From assembly GCA_035578905.1 (NCBI GenBank), contig JAQJVL010000328.1:558001-622000 (forward strand): a stretch of 64,000 nt of DNA, written 5' to 3'. Of this stretch, positions 11,536 to 49,899 are shown piece by piece (positions within the stretch are counted from its first letter, which is position 1; each line of letters starts with the position of its first letter). The translations under genes were made by a program, and so were the position numbers. Below the pieces are notes generated by a model that worked only from the letters and a program-made list of their open reading frames with translations, did not search any database and was not told where the DNA came from. Source of the DNA: Stictocephala bisonia (Eukaryota; Arthropoda; Insecta; Hemiptera; Membracidae).

Positions 11536-14500
11536 ATTAATTTTAAAATCAACCTAAGTCGACAAATCAAATGTCAAATACAAATAGTTTTTATGAAATG
11601 GCGTGGGAGGTTTTATTAGGAGTCTTTATAACCAATAAACATTTATAAACATCATAAACTTTATTGATTGTAATAAATCAATCTGGGGGCTTTTATTTTT
11701 CATTGTACCTTAAGTAAAGTGCCAACCATAATGCGCAATACTTTGTGTGAACGACTGAAAATGTTTAATGAAGTTTGAAATGTTATCTTGAGTTGTACCG
11801 AATTTTGTATAAATAGTGTTTATTGATTATTGTTTATAGATCTAAAGTAAATATCGAAACGCATGTCATGTACGTGTTACGTTACTCAATTGAAATCAAC
11901 CACAGCTTAACAATGAATTGATAATATTATAGTGTTAAAACAATGTATTAAACACCAAACTGTATAATCTTTGAGTCTTGGACGCTTTACATTCTAGTTT
12001 TCAAGCTTAATGTTTTCTTGCAGGTACATTTTTCATCATTCGCTTGTATTTTATATTTTTCATCTTCACAGTACATCTTCGGTAAGTTTCTATATTATTT
12101 GTAAAACAGGCTGTTTTTTTAAATCTTTTGTTATAGTAATTTACCTATATAGTTCTTACTTTAACATTGCCCTTCAGATAAATATAATAACAATGAAAAA
12201 AATAAAGAAATACAAAAAAATAACGAAACCGTAAAACATTTCGTTGAAACTTGTTGAATTTTTCATACGTTTTATATTACATTTTTGAAAAATTAAATGC
12301 ATGTTAGTCTTTTTTAAGAACCCATGTATTCCTAGTTCTTATGGTAGTTTTAGTTACGTATGTTTTTTAAATTCCACCAACTTGTCAAATGATTGATTGA
12401 AATCCGATACTGATTTAAAAATATAACATCAAGTTTCTGATATTGTTGTAAAAATCCGGAAACTGTTCACTTGGATTTCCTCCAATATGCTTCAATTATG
12501 ATTAGAGAAGACACAAGAGTTTTAGTGGAAGCAAGATGATTATACCATTCCCCAGTAAACAATGCCTTTATATCTTTACGGTGGTGATAGCCAAAGTACT
12601 AGTTCATCATAGCCTGCAGTAAATGTTCACTTATTAAGCGAGTAAAACAATTTCATGGTAGACTCATATTTGTGAGTAAAACATTTTCTATGTAAGGTTC
12701 TCAGGACTGGATTATGTAGATCTGCCAGCATGGTCTGTAGTGGGGATCTCGTCGTGTGATCTTTAAAGTCACTGTGGAACAATTTTCTTCGGATCAACCC
12801 AATTACCAGGAGTAAGTGGAAGTAAACGAATAATGTTCCATCAGAACTAAATATTTCACCCAGCCGGTGTCATCCTTTGAGGACGTCCAGAATAATGTGA
12901 TAGCCCTATCCTGCTGGATACGAAGGTTACTAAATAGGGTCGACCTTCTTTGGGGAAATTGTGACGTTTTTGGGTAATATGCCAAACGAATGAATGAACC
13001 TTCGAGTCTATGTTAAAAAGATAACATACTACAAGAAGAGAATCACTGAGAGTTGGCCCCCATGCTTTAATTTGTTGAGACAAAGGGCCTACAGAGGGAT
13101 TATGTACACCCTTTAAGGCCTTAAATACCGGCAGTGACGCTCAACAATCGATGATGTGCCGTTTGCTCATTTTTCGTCTTCTCGAGGATAGCCTCTTCTT
13201 CCTATATGTGGGTTTTTGTTAAGTGTTTATGTCCAGGCCCTTTTTACAGTAAAATCTGTAAAGAATGTGAATTCTTTCTTGCTTGAAAATGTTTTATATC
13301 GCAACACACCAAGGAAGATCTAAATGGCACCACCAGTCACAGTGTGTACAAAAAGTGTCTTTGCCTGGCTGTTAAGAACCAGCTGAAATTACGCGGAGCA
13401 CCTCTTCAAGTCAATCTACGCCTTGTTTGACAACATGATTACTTGATTTATTATTTTACTTTGACTACATTTCTTCTTTGCTTTACTTCCGTCACTGATA
13501 ATATCTTACTTGACTCCATCCAATATCATCAAACCCTTATTTAAATAAGTAACTAATATATATTTTACAATTAAAAGCTCATGGTACTTACTTATTTATT
13601 TTAGTAATTTATTTTTATTTTCCACTGTTATAGGAATATGTCTTTTTTAATGATTGTTTTGTATAATCATTAAAAAAGTGAGTATTTAACGAATTATTTC
13701 TTGTAGTATAGGGTATATATTTTTTTTCTTTTTTTGAAAATTGTTTACAAAATTATATGATGTGTACCTTTTCAAAATATATCTGTAACATACAGTTTTA
13801 CGCACAGGCAAAAAGCCTATGTAAACCATTCCCCCCCATTATGTTAAATGCTTAACTTGATTGATGTAAACTAAAATGGAAAAAATTTATTTTCTTTCTC
13901 TTTTTCTTGTTTTGTGTTTCCTGATCGTTCCTAAAAATTTTTTTCTGGCTTTCTACTGATCAATGTCGTGTGCTGCTTGACTACTTTGGATCTTTGTGTG
14001 TTCATAAATATTTTGCTGTTATAACTTTCTTTGGCTAAATTATTTTTTATTGTCATTTATTTGTCTTCTTTCATGTTTAAATCAAAGAATAATTAATAAC
14101 ACTGTTGCCCGTTTGTTAACTAATTGTTTCAGCACGTGGTGCCGAACTTTAAATGTAGTTTTATGGATGGAATCTTAATTTGTATTTACAGTATAATTTT
14201 ATTGTCTTTTAGTTTTGTATTCTGGTGCCATAATAATTCTGTCACAGGAATTTTACCTTATTCAGAGTCATTCTTAAAAACATTTTTCAATAGGCTACGT
14301 CTAGTCAACGTTTACAGGCTTTTTCCTGACAACACAAGGTCATATAACCTTTTTTATAATGTAAAACCTAGTTTATTAACTAGGTTTTGTACATATAGAA
14401 TAGAGTAGAATAGAATAATGTTTATTTCTGTAACACAATATACAACATAGCAACATAAGTTTTGAAGATTTACAATTTGTTAACATACAGTTATTGAAAT

Positions 14501-14759
14501 ATTCCAATATACAAATTTCAATTAATATCAACTAATTATTATCATGTGATATATTTTACTTTATGTTAAATTCCTTTTTTTGACAAATATGTAGTTTATA
14601 GCAAACTTTGTTAAATGGCTATGGTATTAACTATAATTATTATTGTTAGTTTCTCTTCAGGTAGTTGCTCTTTTTAATTGTTGTATCTCTGTATCGTCAT
14701 TTTGTTACACTCCTAATAATATTTAACTTGTTTATGTATTATATTCACAGTTCAGCTGA
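11536..14759. other. Intergenic sequence with one short hairpin
   Basis: No gene recognised. A perfect 14-bp inverted repeat with a 9-base loop (13642-13655 and 13665-13678) can form a hairpin rich in A and T. The stretch 12600-13420 is less AT-rich than its surroundings and may be an old mobile element, but I could not place it in a family. Confidence 0.4.
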
Positions 14760-15010
14760 ACTTAATTGTTTATGTTTCGTTCGGGTCTCTTTAGGCTTTC
14801 GGCTCCAGGGTTCCGGAGTGAGACGAGTTGGCACCTGCTTACCCCCTTCTGCTTGATAGTCTGGAGACACGAGCGTGGGACCTTCGGGCTGGGCCTGTCT
14901 TCCTTCTGTGTGGCCAAGAGGGAGCATCCACCAACTTCCTCCAGGACAAAGACCTCTTTGCATGAAGGTAACATACAAACACCTTCTGGGATAGTTTGCA
15001 GCTTGTAAAA
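14760..15010. other. GC-rich island of unknown origin
   Basis: About 250 bp distinctly richer in G and C than the flanks, with open frames on both strands, none with a recognised domain. It ends in GAAGGTAACA, which resembles a splice donor. It could be a non-coding exon or part of a retroelement; I cannot decide. Confidence 0.3.
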
Positions 15011-15414
15011 ACCAGTTGTGTGGGATGTTTGTGGTATTAGGATGAGACATTTGTTGTGTAAATATTTTAAGTTTTTTTTTTTTTTTTAACAAAAGGAGAG
15101 AATATTTCACTTGTATTCTTGTATTTTTAATTAAATTTTTGTTGCTTCGGATATTGTTATTTTAAAAATAGAATACTTGAGGATTTTTGAGTTTTTTCAA
15201 TAAGAGAAGCCCAGTCTCGCCATCAGAATTGGGTGGAATTATTAACTTGATATTTTTGTATTTTTTAGTAATTTTTCCAACATAATTTGTATAGTTTGTA
15301 TTAATGTATTTTTATTTATCTGTTCAGTTTTTAGCTCCTTTTGATATGTATTTATTACAGTTGTTATTGTTACTGTTTATTGTTATTTGTTTCCAGAAAT
15401 CATGATTGTCTGGG

Positions 15415-15560
15415 CTAGCCCTATATAAAAACGGGCAATATCATATCTTGTCCATAAATGTGTCATTATTTTGTCCACTAGTTACTTTTAATTACTATTT
15501 AATCTGTGTTTTTTCCTCATAAATGTTGTCGCAATAAACAACATTGATTCTCTCCGATGC
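15415..15560 (+). promoter_or_regulatory. Possible LTR or promoter fragment
   Basis: CCCTATATAAAAACGGGC (from 15419) has the form of a TATA box, and about 110 bp downstream lies AATAAA (about 15531). Promoter and poly-A signal this close together are typical of a retroviral-type LTR R region. The sequence after it (15590-15850) is GC-richer and could be the start of an internal region. I found no matching second LTR and no coding sequence. Confidence 0.3.
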
Positions 15561-15891
15561 AGTTTTTTTTTTTTAACTTTATCCTTCTGTGTCCAGTGCC
15601 TTCGCACCCACCATCCGTTCTTCCCGGTAAAGTGTGAGGGTGAGTAGCTATATGTACTGACAACCATATCTTCGAGGCAAGCACCCTTGTTTAAAGCTTG
15701 TAACCAGAGTGGTTAAACTGGTAGTGGCATTCCTGTCACGGCACTAGTCTGCGCTTCGTCTCCAGACGGGGTGACAGATGGAGCGTGACCTCCTCTGGAC
15801 GCTCAGGGTGGATGTGGAAGCACACTAGGCAGAACTACTGGCACTAGATAGATAAGTGAAAACTACTATTAGATAGATGGCGCTGTTTATC

Positions 15892-16013
15892 ACAGTGGCT
15901 CTTCAATAACAATAAAATAATAATAGTGTCGTCCGTAGACCATCTAGATTATTTTACTGGGTCCGGTCGCTAAATGTAAAGAGTATCTTTTATTGTTATC
16001 GAAGAGCCACTGT
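15892..16013. repeat. Inverted repeat, about 25-bp arms
   Basis: ACAGTGGCTCTTCAATAACA (15892 onward) and its near-complement ending at 16013 (TTATCGAAGAGCCACTGT) flank about 70 bp. It could be the end of a fold-back element or a small hairpin-forming MITE. Confidence 0.6.
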
Positions 16014-16590
16014 AAAATGGTACACATTACATTTTAATTGTAATTTAACCAATACAAGGGGATGTAATTTAAGAGGTGCAACAGGAGAATTTATGTTGTT
16101 AAGAGAGTTGTTTCTATTTTCCTCTTTTCTTGCACGTGATAAGTGGGTGCAATGATCTAATTTGATATGAGAACAGTTTGCCAGATGGGTATACAGCTGT
16201 GGCATTCCTCGCCAAAAGTTGGAGGGGGGGTTGGAGTAGGGAGCTCGGTCTTGAGGTTGATACCGACGAGATAAGAGATAGAGGCAGTTCCAAACTGGCG
16301 TCTCTTGTGTGAGGTCAGTGGCGGAGCAAGCTGACTTAGACAACCCATTCTACTGAGATATCGGCAAAATACCTTGATTTGGACGACTATATAGTAGTGG
16401 TTAGTTGTTTTGCTTAAAATTTATAACTTTAGCTAAATTTAAATTAAATTTGTACATTTTTACATTTTTATTTACAAGGTACATTTTTATTTCTGATAAA
16501 GTTTTTATAATATTCTTATATTAATGTAAAGGTTTTATTTCCACTAACTAATAATCTGAAGGTCATATTTCCATAATAATAACTATAAAG

Positions 16591-16799
16591 CTTAACTGAG
16601 TGCGGGGGCGCACACTATCCTTAACTGAGTGCGGGTGCACACTATCTTTAACTGAGTGCGGGGGCACACTATCCTTAACTGAGTGCGGGGTTGCACACTA
16701 TCCTTAACTGAGTGCGGGGTTGCACACTATCCTTAACTGAGTGTGGGGGCGCACACTATCCTTAACTGAGTGCGGGGTTGCACACTATCCTTAACTATG
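16591..16799 (+). repeat. Minisatellite, about 29-bp unit, 7 copies
   Basis: Seven units of TTAACTGAGTGCGGG plus a G-rich bridge plus GCACACTATCC. Units differ mainly in the bridge (GGCG, TG, GTT). Isolated related pieces (GAGTGYRYGNGTGC-like) continue downstream to about 17080, as if a larger array had decayed. Confidence 0.92.
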
Positions 16800-19700
16800 G
16801 TTTTTTAATATGTCATACGACATCTAACTCTCGAGACAAAGGGTTTGGCGTCTTGTTGAGTGTGTGAGTGCGTACTTGTACCGAAAGGATTGTGCTGATT
16901 ATAAGGGATTTCATCGAACTCTTTGTACAACAGTTTTGAATCACTCTGAGTGCATGGGTGCACATACATCCCGAACGTCTCACCAGATACATCTTGGGTC
17001 AACCAACTCTTTAGAAAACTTAAAAGTGATAATCAAAAATATTGGACTTTTGATTAGTGTGTAGGTGCATTCGCGCCGCAAACAGGATACGCTGGTTATG
17101 TTGTGTGACATTTAATCCTTCGGATATTTCAGGAATGATCGCGCGAGATGGAATCATATTGGTTGTGTGAGACTAGAGACGATTCAAACAATATTTTAAT
17201 TTATTATTTTTGTTTTTTATGTTAGTATACAACATTTTGTGTAATAGAGGACTGACTGATAGTAAAATAGTGTCGTATCGTGAACAGTACGTGACTGAAA
17301 CCTTTTTCTAACTGTTAACTGTATAAAAACATAGTTCATCCAGTTATTTGGACAGTCGAGGTTTGATATTTCAAGTTTGTAGTGTGTTTAAGCGTGAGCG
17401 TGGTCTGCCGTATGTACGAGTATTGTACTATCATCCAACTGTTGAGGCAGCTGTAACTAATAATATAGAATTGTTTTGGTATTAAATGGAAGTTTAAGTG
17501 TCCCTAATATTCAAACTACATGACACTATAAAGTCCAATATCCCCAACCCTGTACGTGGCGGCGTGGTTTGGAAGGTGACCATCATAATACGTGTTTGGG
17601 TTGGTGAGAGGGTCGTGAAAACTGTAAGTGTATGAGAGGTCGGGAGATTCAACATCACCGTAATACAGGGTGGTTTGGACCTAGAATTTAAATTTTACCT
17701 GATATAACAATATGATAAATATAATATAATGGTGGAAATGTAAAGTTCTCCACGTACACCATCTTCACTCAGGAGCAATTTTAAGATTTTTTCGAAAATC
17801 GTATGGGTTTTATTTTGCGGCCGTTACTCCCCTAAAACAATTAGTTTAAGGTAAATACCTAATATTTTCAAAATCTACGTAGAAATTTGAATAAGAAGAC
17901 ATGGTTTTACATTATGTTTATTAAAACTAGTATTGGCTTTTCCTACGTTAAAGTTAAATTTCATAACATTTGTTTAAAAAAAATAAAATAAAAATAACAA
18001 AGCCCCTCCTGTCTCAGTTTTATTTTGGATTACAGATTGTCAAATAATACCAAAAACTTTCTTAACTAATAAGGTTTCTTGCAATACCAAACAACTTAAA
18101 AATTGCACTACCGTAGTAAGTAATAAAACGAGTAAATGTTCTCAATACAGGAAGAGTTTACTCTTGTTAAAATGTTACTAACTTTGGAATAACAGGAGTT
18201 GTAATATTGATGCTTAGGCTACAAACACTGTTAAAATTTCTCATGGGTAATCAAATAAATAAAAATTTTACTAAATTTTTATTTATTACAGTGTACAGTT
18301 TTATTTCTGGAACTGTACCATGTACTGTGCCAGTATATACGAAGATGTATAGCTATGTGCATAACCTTTGTTTATAGTTGTAGTAACCAAGTTGCAAAAC
18401 TAAGACTGTCCCAGCGAGTAAAAAATAGATCACTCTATAGCCATTTTGGTGAAAGAATCGTAATCTTTTTATGAACTAAGAATAAAATCGGGCTATTATG
18501 CAGTTTCTTGACACCTAGTAAAATTTTAATAGTTTGCCTGGAATGGGTCAAGAATTAGCTATATTTTCCTCCCAAGATAAGCTCTTCATTATGAGGAAAT
18601 CATGGATTTCATCAAACAAATTTTTTAAAAAATTAAACAGTGTCACGTTTTAATATTTTTTATATATTTCCGTTAGTTTAGATTATAAAGTATAGTAATA
18701 ATCTTTCTAATTTGATATTTTTTTGCTCTGAAATCCGAAAAATAATTTTGTCTACACCAATTATTTATCAAAATATACCGGAAAGCTACTTTCACGGCGA
18801 TTCGTGATTAGCAGTCATTACGTTATCATTATAAACATTAACTATTAATTAACCTATATTCTCACCGTAGGTACGGAAGGCAGGCTATCCCGGAAGCAGG
18901 CTGTCCCGGAAGCAGGCTGTACCAGAATTCAACGCAAATTACGATGTCTTATTGAACAAAAAGACTAATATTTTAGTCTAAAACATGATCTAAGAATTAG
19001 CATAAGTTAGATAATGTTTTATTAGGTAGGTAAATAGATCATTTTTGGTAGAAAAACAATTTAATTGAAAAACTTGTAAATTCGCGTTTTAAAAAAGCAT
19101 GTAACATAAAAAACATTTTAATAACGATTTAAAAGATTTTTTCTTTTTTTTCATTACTATAAGAAAAACTAGTTTTAGATTTTTGGTAAAAAATCTAATT
19201 TTAGACTGTATTGTTTAATGTTTCTTTTTTGATCAATATAAATCTTCAGTTACGTGATATTTGCTACCAATAAAATTTACTATGCTGTACTGTTAGTTAA
19301 TGTTTTAGGAATGCTTTGATTTAACCCTACTTTTATCGCCTCATCATAACCCATCATGACTAGGTTATGGGCAAAGCTATACACCTCTATCAATATTTGG
19401 TTAGTTGGTGAGGTCTCTCTAAATTCTCATGGCAATATACTTGCGCTCCATTACTGCGCAAAACAGTTATAGTGGATAACTATTATACTAAACTTTAGTG
19501 TTGGATGAGAAACTTGTCTTGATTTACAATCAATCTTAAAACTTTTATTTCTTGTGACCTGTAAGTCTTTATACTTAGTAGTGTTTCGATATCTAACGAT
19601 ACAAACACGAACAATAGTCCGATAAGCAATTCTTTAAAAGGGTTCTATTTGGTTAGGTCATTAAAAAAAGAATGTGTGCTGTGAAGAATGTGTGATTGAT

Positions 19701-20191
19701 ATGGAAGTAATCTCGAGGAATATATTTTGTATTAACTTTCAATTTTAACAAAAACTTGCTTTGTTTTTCCTGGTCTGTTTATTAATTGGTCTCTTATCAA
19801 TCATAAAACATTTTCTTCGAATAATTACAGTTTACCTATTTTCCCTCATTTAAAAATATATAACTTTACTATTCATAACGTGACTAATTAATTTAAGTTA
19901 ACATCAGGGTTTTTTTTCAAATTCTGTGTCAGGCCAAAACAAAAATCACACAAATATAAAAAAACTAACGGTGGTTCTATCATATTGCTTATTATCTTTA
20001 TAGTTATAAGGAATGTCCTCACTCTATTACCTGTTTTGTTCTCTATTTAACAAATTATTGCGAAAAGAAATTCATTTTAAAATTGATGTAGCTGAACCTT
20101 TAAATTTGGCTCATTCATTTGAATCACGCCAAAACTCATTATTGCTTAGTTTTCCAAGTAGCCTAAATTGTTTAAATTTCTGTGAAGCATA
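16800..20191. other. Intergenic sequence, little recognised
   Basis: No gene found. There is a short triple repeat of GGAAGCAGGCTGTCCC near 18883-18922. Sequence around 17540-17670 vaguely resembles decayed units of the G-rich minisatellite. Confidence 0.4.
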
Positions 20192-20193
20192 TA

Positions 20194-20934
20194 CAGGGTG
20201 ATTGAAAAGTAAGTTGCACCCCACCTTAACTGTTCATTTTATTTTAGATATTTGAAATATGTTTGCGTAAATCTTACGTGATACAAAGGGTGGTTTGATG
20301 GATTGCAGTTTGATGGAACAGAATTTTCGATCCTCCGGAGGAAGGGAGTGGGGGGGTAGCTACAAATTTTCAAATAGCACTTATAGTCCTATAATGTATC
20401 ATTTTATGGTTAGCCAATAATAATACGCTTACAGATTTGAAATCGCACAACTCTACAAGAAATGGCAGCCTCTCAAAGATTTGAACTTCAGGGGAAGGGG
20501 GTATTGTAACATATGACTTTAAAAGTCTTGGTTATCCTATAAAAAATACACTTAAAGATTTTAAATCAGATCACTCTGCAAAAAATGGTAGCCCATAACG
20601 TATCTGAGCTTTATAGTGATTCATAACATTCAGGAAAATACGTATTTGACAAATTATTTTTTCAAATATTAAGTGCACTTTTATTAGCTAACCAAGACCT
20701 TTACATGATATGATACAAAAATATAAGTCCTATTTGAAAATATTTACTGAGAAAATTTAACTATAAGTGCTATTTTAACATTTTGAGTTAACCCACCTTT
20801 TCCATGAGAGTCAAAATTTTGAAAACTAACATTATTAGTGTAGCCCTTTGTATCTAGTAAGCTTGCCTTAAACAGATTTCACATATCTAAATAACAAAAT
20901 ATTTAAGGGAAGGCGCAACTTTACAATCACTCTA
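20194..20934. mobile_element. Non-coding element with long inverted ends and TA duplication (Tc1/mariner-type MITE)
   Basis: The left end CAGGGTGATTGAAAAGTAAG and the right end (complement TAGAGTGATTGTAAAGTTGC) match imperfectly, and the match continues inward for about 100 bp (left GATACAAAGGG is mirrored on the right). Both ends abut TA, as for Tc1/mariner insertions. The interior is also roughly palindromic and has no transposase frame, so the element is non-autonomous. It lies about 250 bp upstream of the P450 start codon, within the likely first intron or 5' flank. Confidence 0.7.
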
Positions 20935-21195
20935 TATATTAAAGAGTTGGTATTTTCCTAAGTGCAGCCTTTCCAGCAACTGATGTTTTTTCTAAAGTTA
21001 AATGAAAAAAAAACCATTTATTTATTGATGTACATGTGTCTCTATAATGCTCGATGTTTTCCCATAATTTCCGATTGTATTAATGCTCCCCCCTCCATTA
21101 ATGATAGTCCCCTTGATACTTTCTACATAATCAAACTAACTTAATGTGTTCTTACCTTGAACCATTAGTACATTTATCCTTCCTCTTTTTCAGCC

Positions 21196-45798
<24,603 letters not shown>

Positions 45799-46652
45799 TG
45801 CTGTAGGACACAGCGCATCACTAGACGGAAGCTCTTGTATGAAAGGACTTCTACTCGGTTTCGACTTAATACTAGACCGGAAATCTTACATGACATTACT
45901 TATAGATTAGTGCTGACGGACACTAAGTATCACTTGACCATAGATCTTAGATGACACGACTTCTACTCTGTGCTGACGGATACCATGAAACTCTGGATTG
46001 GATGTGTTAGATTACAAGACTTATACTCAGTGCTGACGGACACAACGCAACTCTGGATTGGATGTGTTAGATTATAAGACTTATACTCACTGCTGACGGA
46101 CACCATGTAACTCTGGATTGGATGTGTTAGATTACAAGACTTATACTCAGTGATGACTAATACCATGTAACTCTGGATTGGATGTGGTAGATGAAAGGAC
46201 TTGTATACAGTGCTGATGAATATCATATAACTCTGGATCGGAGATGTTAGACGAAAGGACTTATACTCAGTCATGACGGATGCTAAGTAAAACTAGATAA
46301 TCTTTTACTGTAGGAATTATACTCAATGCTGATATATTTCACTTAACTAGACCGGAGATCTTATGGGGGGATTTCTACCATTAAAAATATATGTATTGTT
46401 ACTATGTATCTAAAATGATTAAAATTAATTGTAATTTAAGCACACAATGGTACCACAAACACACTAAATATATTGTTTCAAATGCTGTTGTTTAGTGGGA
46501 ATGTTTTTTTTATCCGTCTACAACATTGTAGTAGTTATTCTCTGCATTATGCAAAATATAAGATTAGGAATTCAAAAATGTTGCTATTTGTGTTAAATTG
46601 AGAGCTTATGCTTTGCCCTATAATGAGACTCTATAGAGTAAAACTATGTGAT

Positions 46653-46658
46653 AATAAA
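46653..46658 (+). terminator. Candidate polyadenylation signal
   Basis: AATAAA about 855 bp after the P450 stop, with GT-rich sequence (GTGTACGTGAGTTGTGAG) just behind it. If used, the minisatellite lies inside the 3' UTR. Not tested by any transcript. Confidence 0.3.
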
Positions 46659-46675
46659 GTAGTGTACGTGAGTTG

Positions 46676-49600
46676 TGAGAGCTTGCTTGTGTATTAAGGA
46701 ATGTTGAATGGTAAGAGACTACATTAAATCTCAACTTAAGTTTAGTATTTCTAGTTAATTATGATAAGAATATTTTCTATTAAGACTGTTCGAATATTGT
46801 TTTGTGTGAATGAAAGGATCAGTTTATACACAACTTCCTAGACTTCCAGATTATATTTATGTAAATAAAAAAAATATAGATAAAAATATATTAAAAAATA
46901 TCTCTGTAAATCGTAGACCAGTTTTGATTTGTTCGCGTCAAAAAGAGGATCATATAGTCTTAGTAAAAAACTCACTAGAAACAAATGGTATTAATAGTTT
47001 TAAAATAAATTTACTACAAACATTTGTTGGACATTGTTGTCGTATCATGATGGTTTCTTTAGTTATAAATATACTTTTGGTTAGTAAAATACAAATTTAT
47101 AATAATTAATAAATGATATACAAACTAACAAATAATGGTAGTAGAACACGAAAACTATATTCAGGAACCTTTTGAAAATGGACAAAACGTGTCCATTATA
47201 TAGAATATAGAATTTCGAGTCCACATTTTTCTAAATCCAATGTATTAGTAGAGCACTACATTCGTAAAGCTAAATAACTAACAAAGGAATATCTATATGA
47301 TACATCTGAACGAAATGTGGCTTTACTTCACTAAAGAAAGGTTATTTATCTGTTCGACGTACGCTCAGAGGCTTATGACTAGTAGCACTCGAGGTCTACT
47401 CCCATCTACAAGTGAACAACTTCTACCGAAATAACTTGTATAAGTTAAGGGCTACATGTTTTCTTTGTTTAGTAAAGTACTTATTTATATTATTTTTGAA
47501 ATTATCACATTAATCTATTAACACACTTTCTGCGTTCGTTGGACTACACCCCCAACCACCGTTGATGAATATCCAAGTTGATCGACATTCTAAGCCTTTT
47601 GTTGACGATTGTTAATACATTTGACACTAATCACTGTAATATTTATTATCTATCTTATTTTATCTTCTCGAGAGAAATTATTTTAAAATCCTTTCATCGT
47701 TTGCATCTAGAGCCTGTGATTGTGGGTAATTTCAAGTTTCCCAAATCCTTCGAGATTTTGAAAACGTGATCAGTGAGACAAGAGTCTTTTATATTTACAG
47801 ACAAGATAGTTAGTGACATGTATTTTTGCGCACAACTGCCTGCCTTGGCCTTAATCGAGTACCTAAGTACACAATAAAGTGATAAGGAGCTTTCAAGCAA
47901 ACATAGTATTGCTTTAAGTAGTCTTATAGTCTTTAGTTGTTCAGTGCTATTCGTAAAGTACGAACATACAAACCACATGACAATGTTAGTTCACTGTTTT
48001 ACAATGTTTGTTTACACTATACAGTGCATGGTAAAAAATAACATTTACTAAGAATGCTTTCTTATATTTAGTTAACAGAATTTGATAGTTATTCAAATGC
48101 TCTGAAATTCAATTAAATACATATAATTTTTGTGCCATTCATACAAAATGTATTTTTCTTAGCTAAAAAAATCTAAAAGTTCAGAAAATACGTTAAGATA
48201 CAAGTGTAAAAACGTAAGGAAATGCCTCTGCTGTATTATACAGTATTTTTGTACATATTAGTTTTTTATCACTAATTACTAACTGTATTCTCAAAGTTTA
48301 ATTACAAATTGCAGTGAATATAATGTTCAAAAACAACATAGACGTTTGAAGGAATGCACATGTAAGCATCTACACCTGCAACATGGCAGTAATTATTTAT
48401 TAATATCAGTTCCAAAAACTACATTTTTTAAAGAGAAGACAATTTAGGAAATTGACATTACTACGAAACTAACTATTCCAAAAATAATAAACTATAATAT
48501 CTACAAATATAAATTAATATTATCAAATAACTATGTAAATAAACAGCGAAATAAGCCTTGTAAATTATGTATTATATAAAATTATTTACTATAATTTAGT
48601 TTGTTAATATAAAATGTTATAATATGCTCTAAGCAACATCTATTTATTTTTTTAGATTGTGTAATTTTGTATATTTTCACTTTTCTTATTTTGTTTGTAT
48701 GACATATAAACAAAATGGATAAGATTAAAAAATAAAATTCTTCACAGGCATGATTACAATACTACTGGAAGATCATGGGCCTGTATTATGGAATTGTTCA
48801 TAGGTTTATTTGAAACAATTCAGTCTATAAACTAATATTGTACATGTTTCATATTTACAATGAATAAATACTATAATTTTACTATTGACTTTTTTTTCAA
48901 ACGTCAGTATGTACTGACAGGTATGCCCAATCGAAAAAATCAGTTTTGCAAGTGTTATTGATTTATTTTATTTACTAATAGGACGCCAATTTAATATGGG
49001 CCAGTTTCAGTAGCGAATGAGAATTATGAATGAAGTATATAAACGACTCTATCTACATGAAGTCAGTTCCCCTTTAGAAATAGCTATTTATTTATGAATA
49101 GCTCAATAACAAGGAAAATTAAATAACAAACAGTTTAGCGTGGTATCTGTACCTGATTTTCTAAATAAGAGAGACAATGGGGGTTTTCTATTGTAATTTC
49201 TGTCAATCTGTAAAAGTCAACCTTTATCATTTATACTTGTCATTGGTTTAACCACAGATTAAAAAGATTATTCATCTTCTGTTGAATCGAACAAAGGAGA
49301 AGCTGTGCAAAGAATATATGCAAAGAGTAAAAAGGAAATTGAGGTAGCTTTCTTATGGTCATAGCAAAACTCCTCAGAGGCTGTTATAGAGATTACAACT
49401 CATTTACATCTTTATACATATGTAGTATCAATTACTATGCTTATCCTTGTGGATGAACAAGTTCAACACTTTAAAATAAGCCAATTAAAGTTCATAAAAG
49501 GAGCTTAAAACTTATGACGACTGTTTGATAAGTTATTTTAAGATAACTTGTAAACTATAAGAAATAAAATAACGCCAGTATTTCAGAAGGGTGATACAAG

Positions 49601-49899
49601 AAAGAAGCGTTCCTACATTTATCTGTAAGGAGACATAGAGGAATGCAGATCTGTCTCCACACATGTTCCCATTTGATTTATACCTCTTGGTGATATTTGA
49701 ATGGGTGTGTTTTCAACCTTTCTTCAGACTGTGGCAGGAATAAGCAGGAATAATAAGAGAAGTGGTGAATTCAACTTTTGAGGATTTTTAATGTTTTTCA
49801 GTATTAATGAATTTGATGAAGTGACTGGAATCAGAATAGTTTAGTTAATCAATTTGTTACGTTACATAACATTTGTACGGGTTTAAACCAATTACATTT
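46676..49899. other. No recognised gene
   Basis: AT-rich. One frame of 99 codons at 46810-47109 has no recognised motif and base composition like its surroundings; I treat it as chance. No repeats identified. Confidence 0.45.

Noticed and set aside
12803..13083. Possible Tc1-type transposase piece on the minus strand (IQQDRAI)
   Set aside because: Only a few residues resemble the FQQDNA motif; no further transposase motifs could be found around it.
14745..15110. 121-codon minus-strand frame in the GC-rich island
   Set aside because: No domain, overlaps equally open frames on the plus strand; composition alone explains it.
46810..47109. 99-codon frame downstream of the P450
   Set aside because: No recognised motif, no splice context, AT-rich codon use equal to the background.
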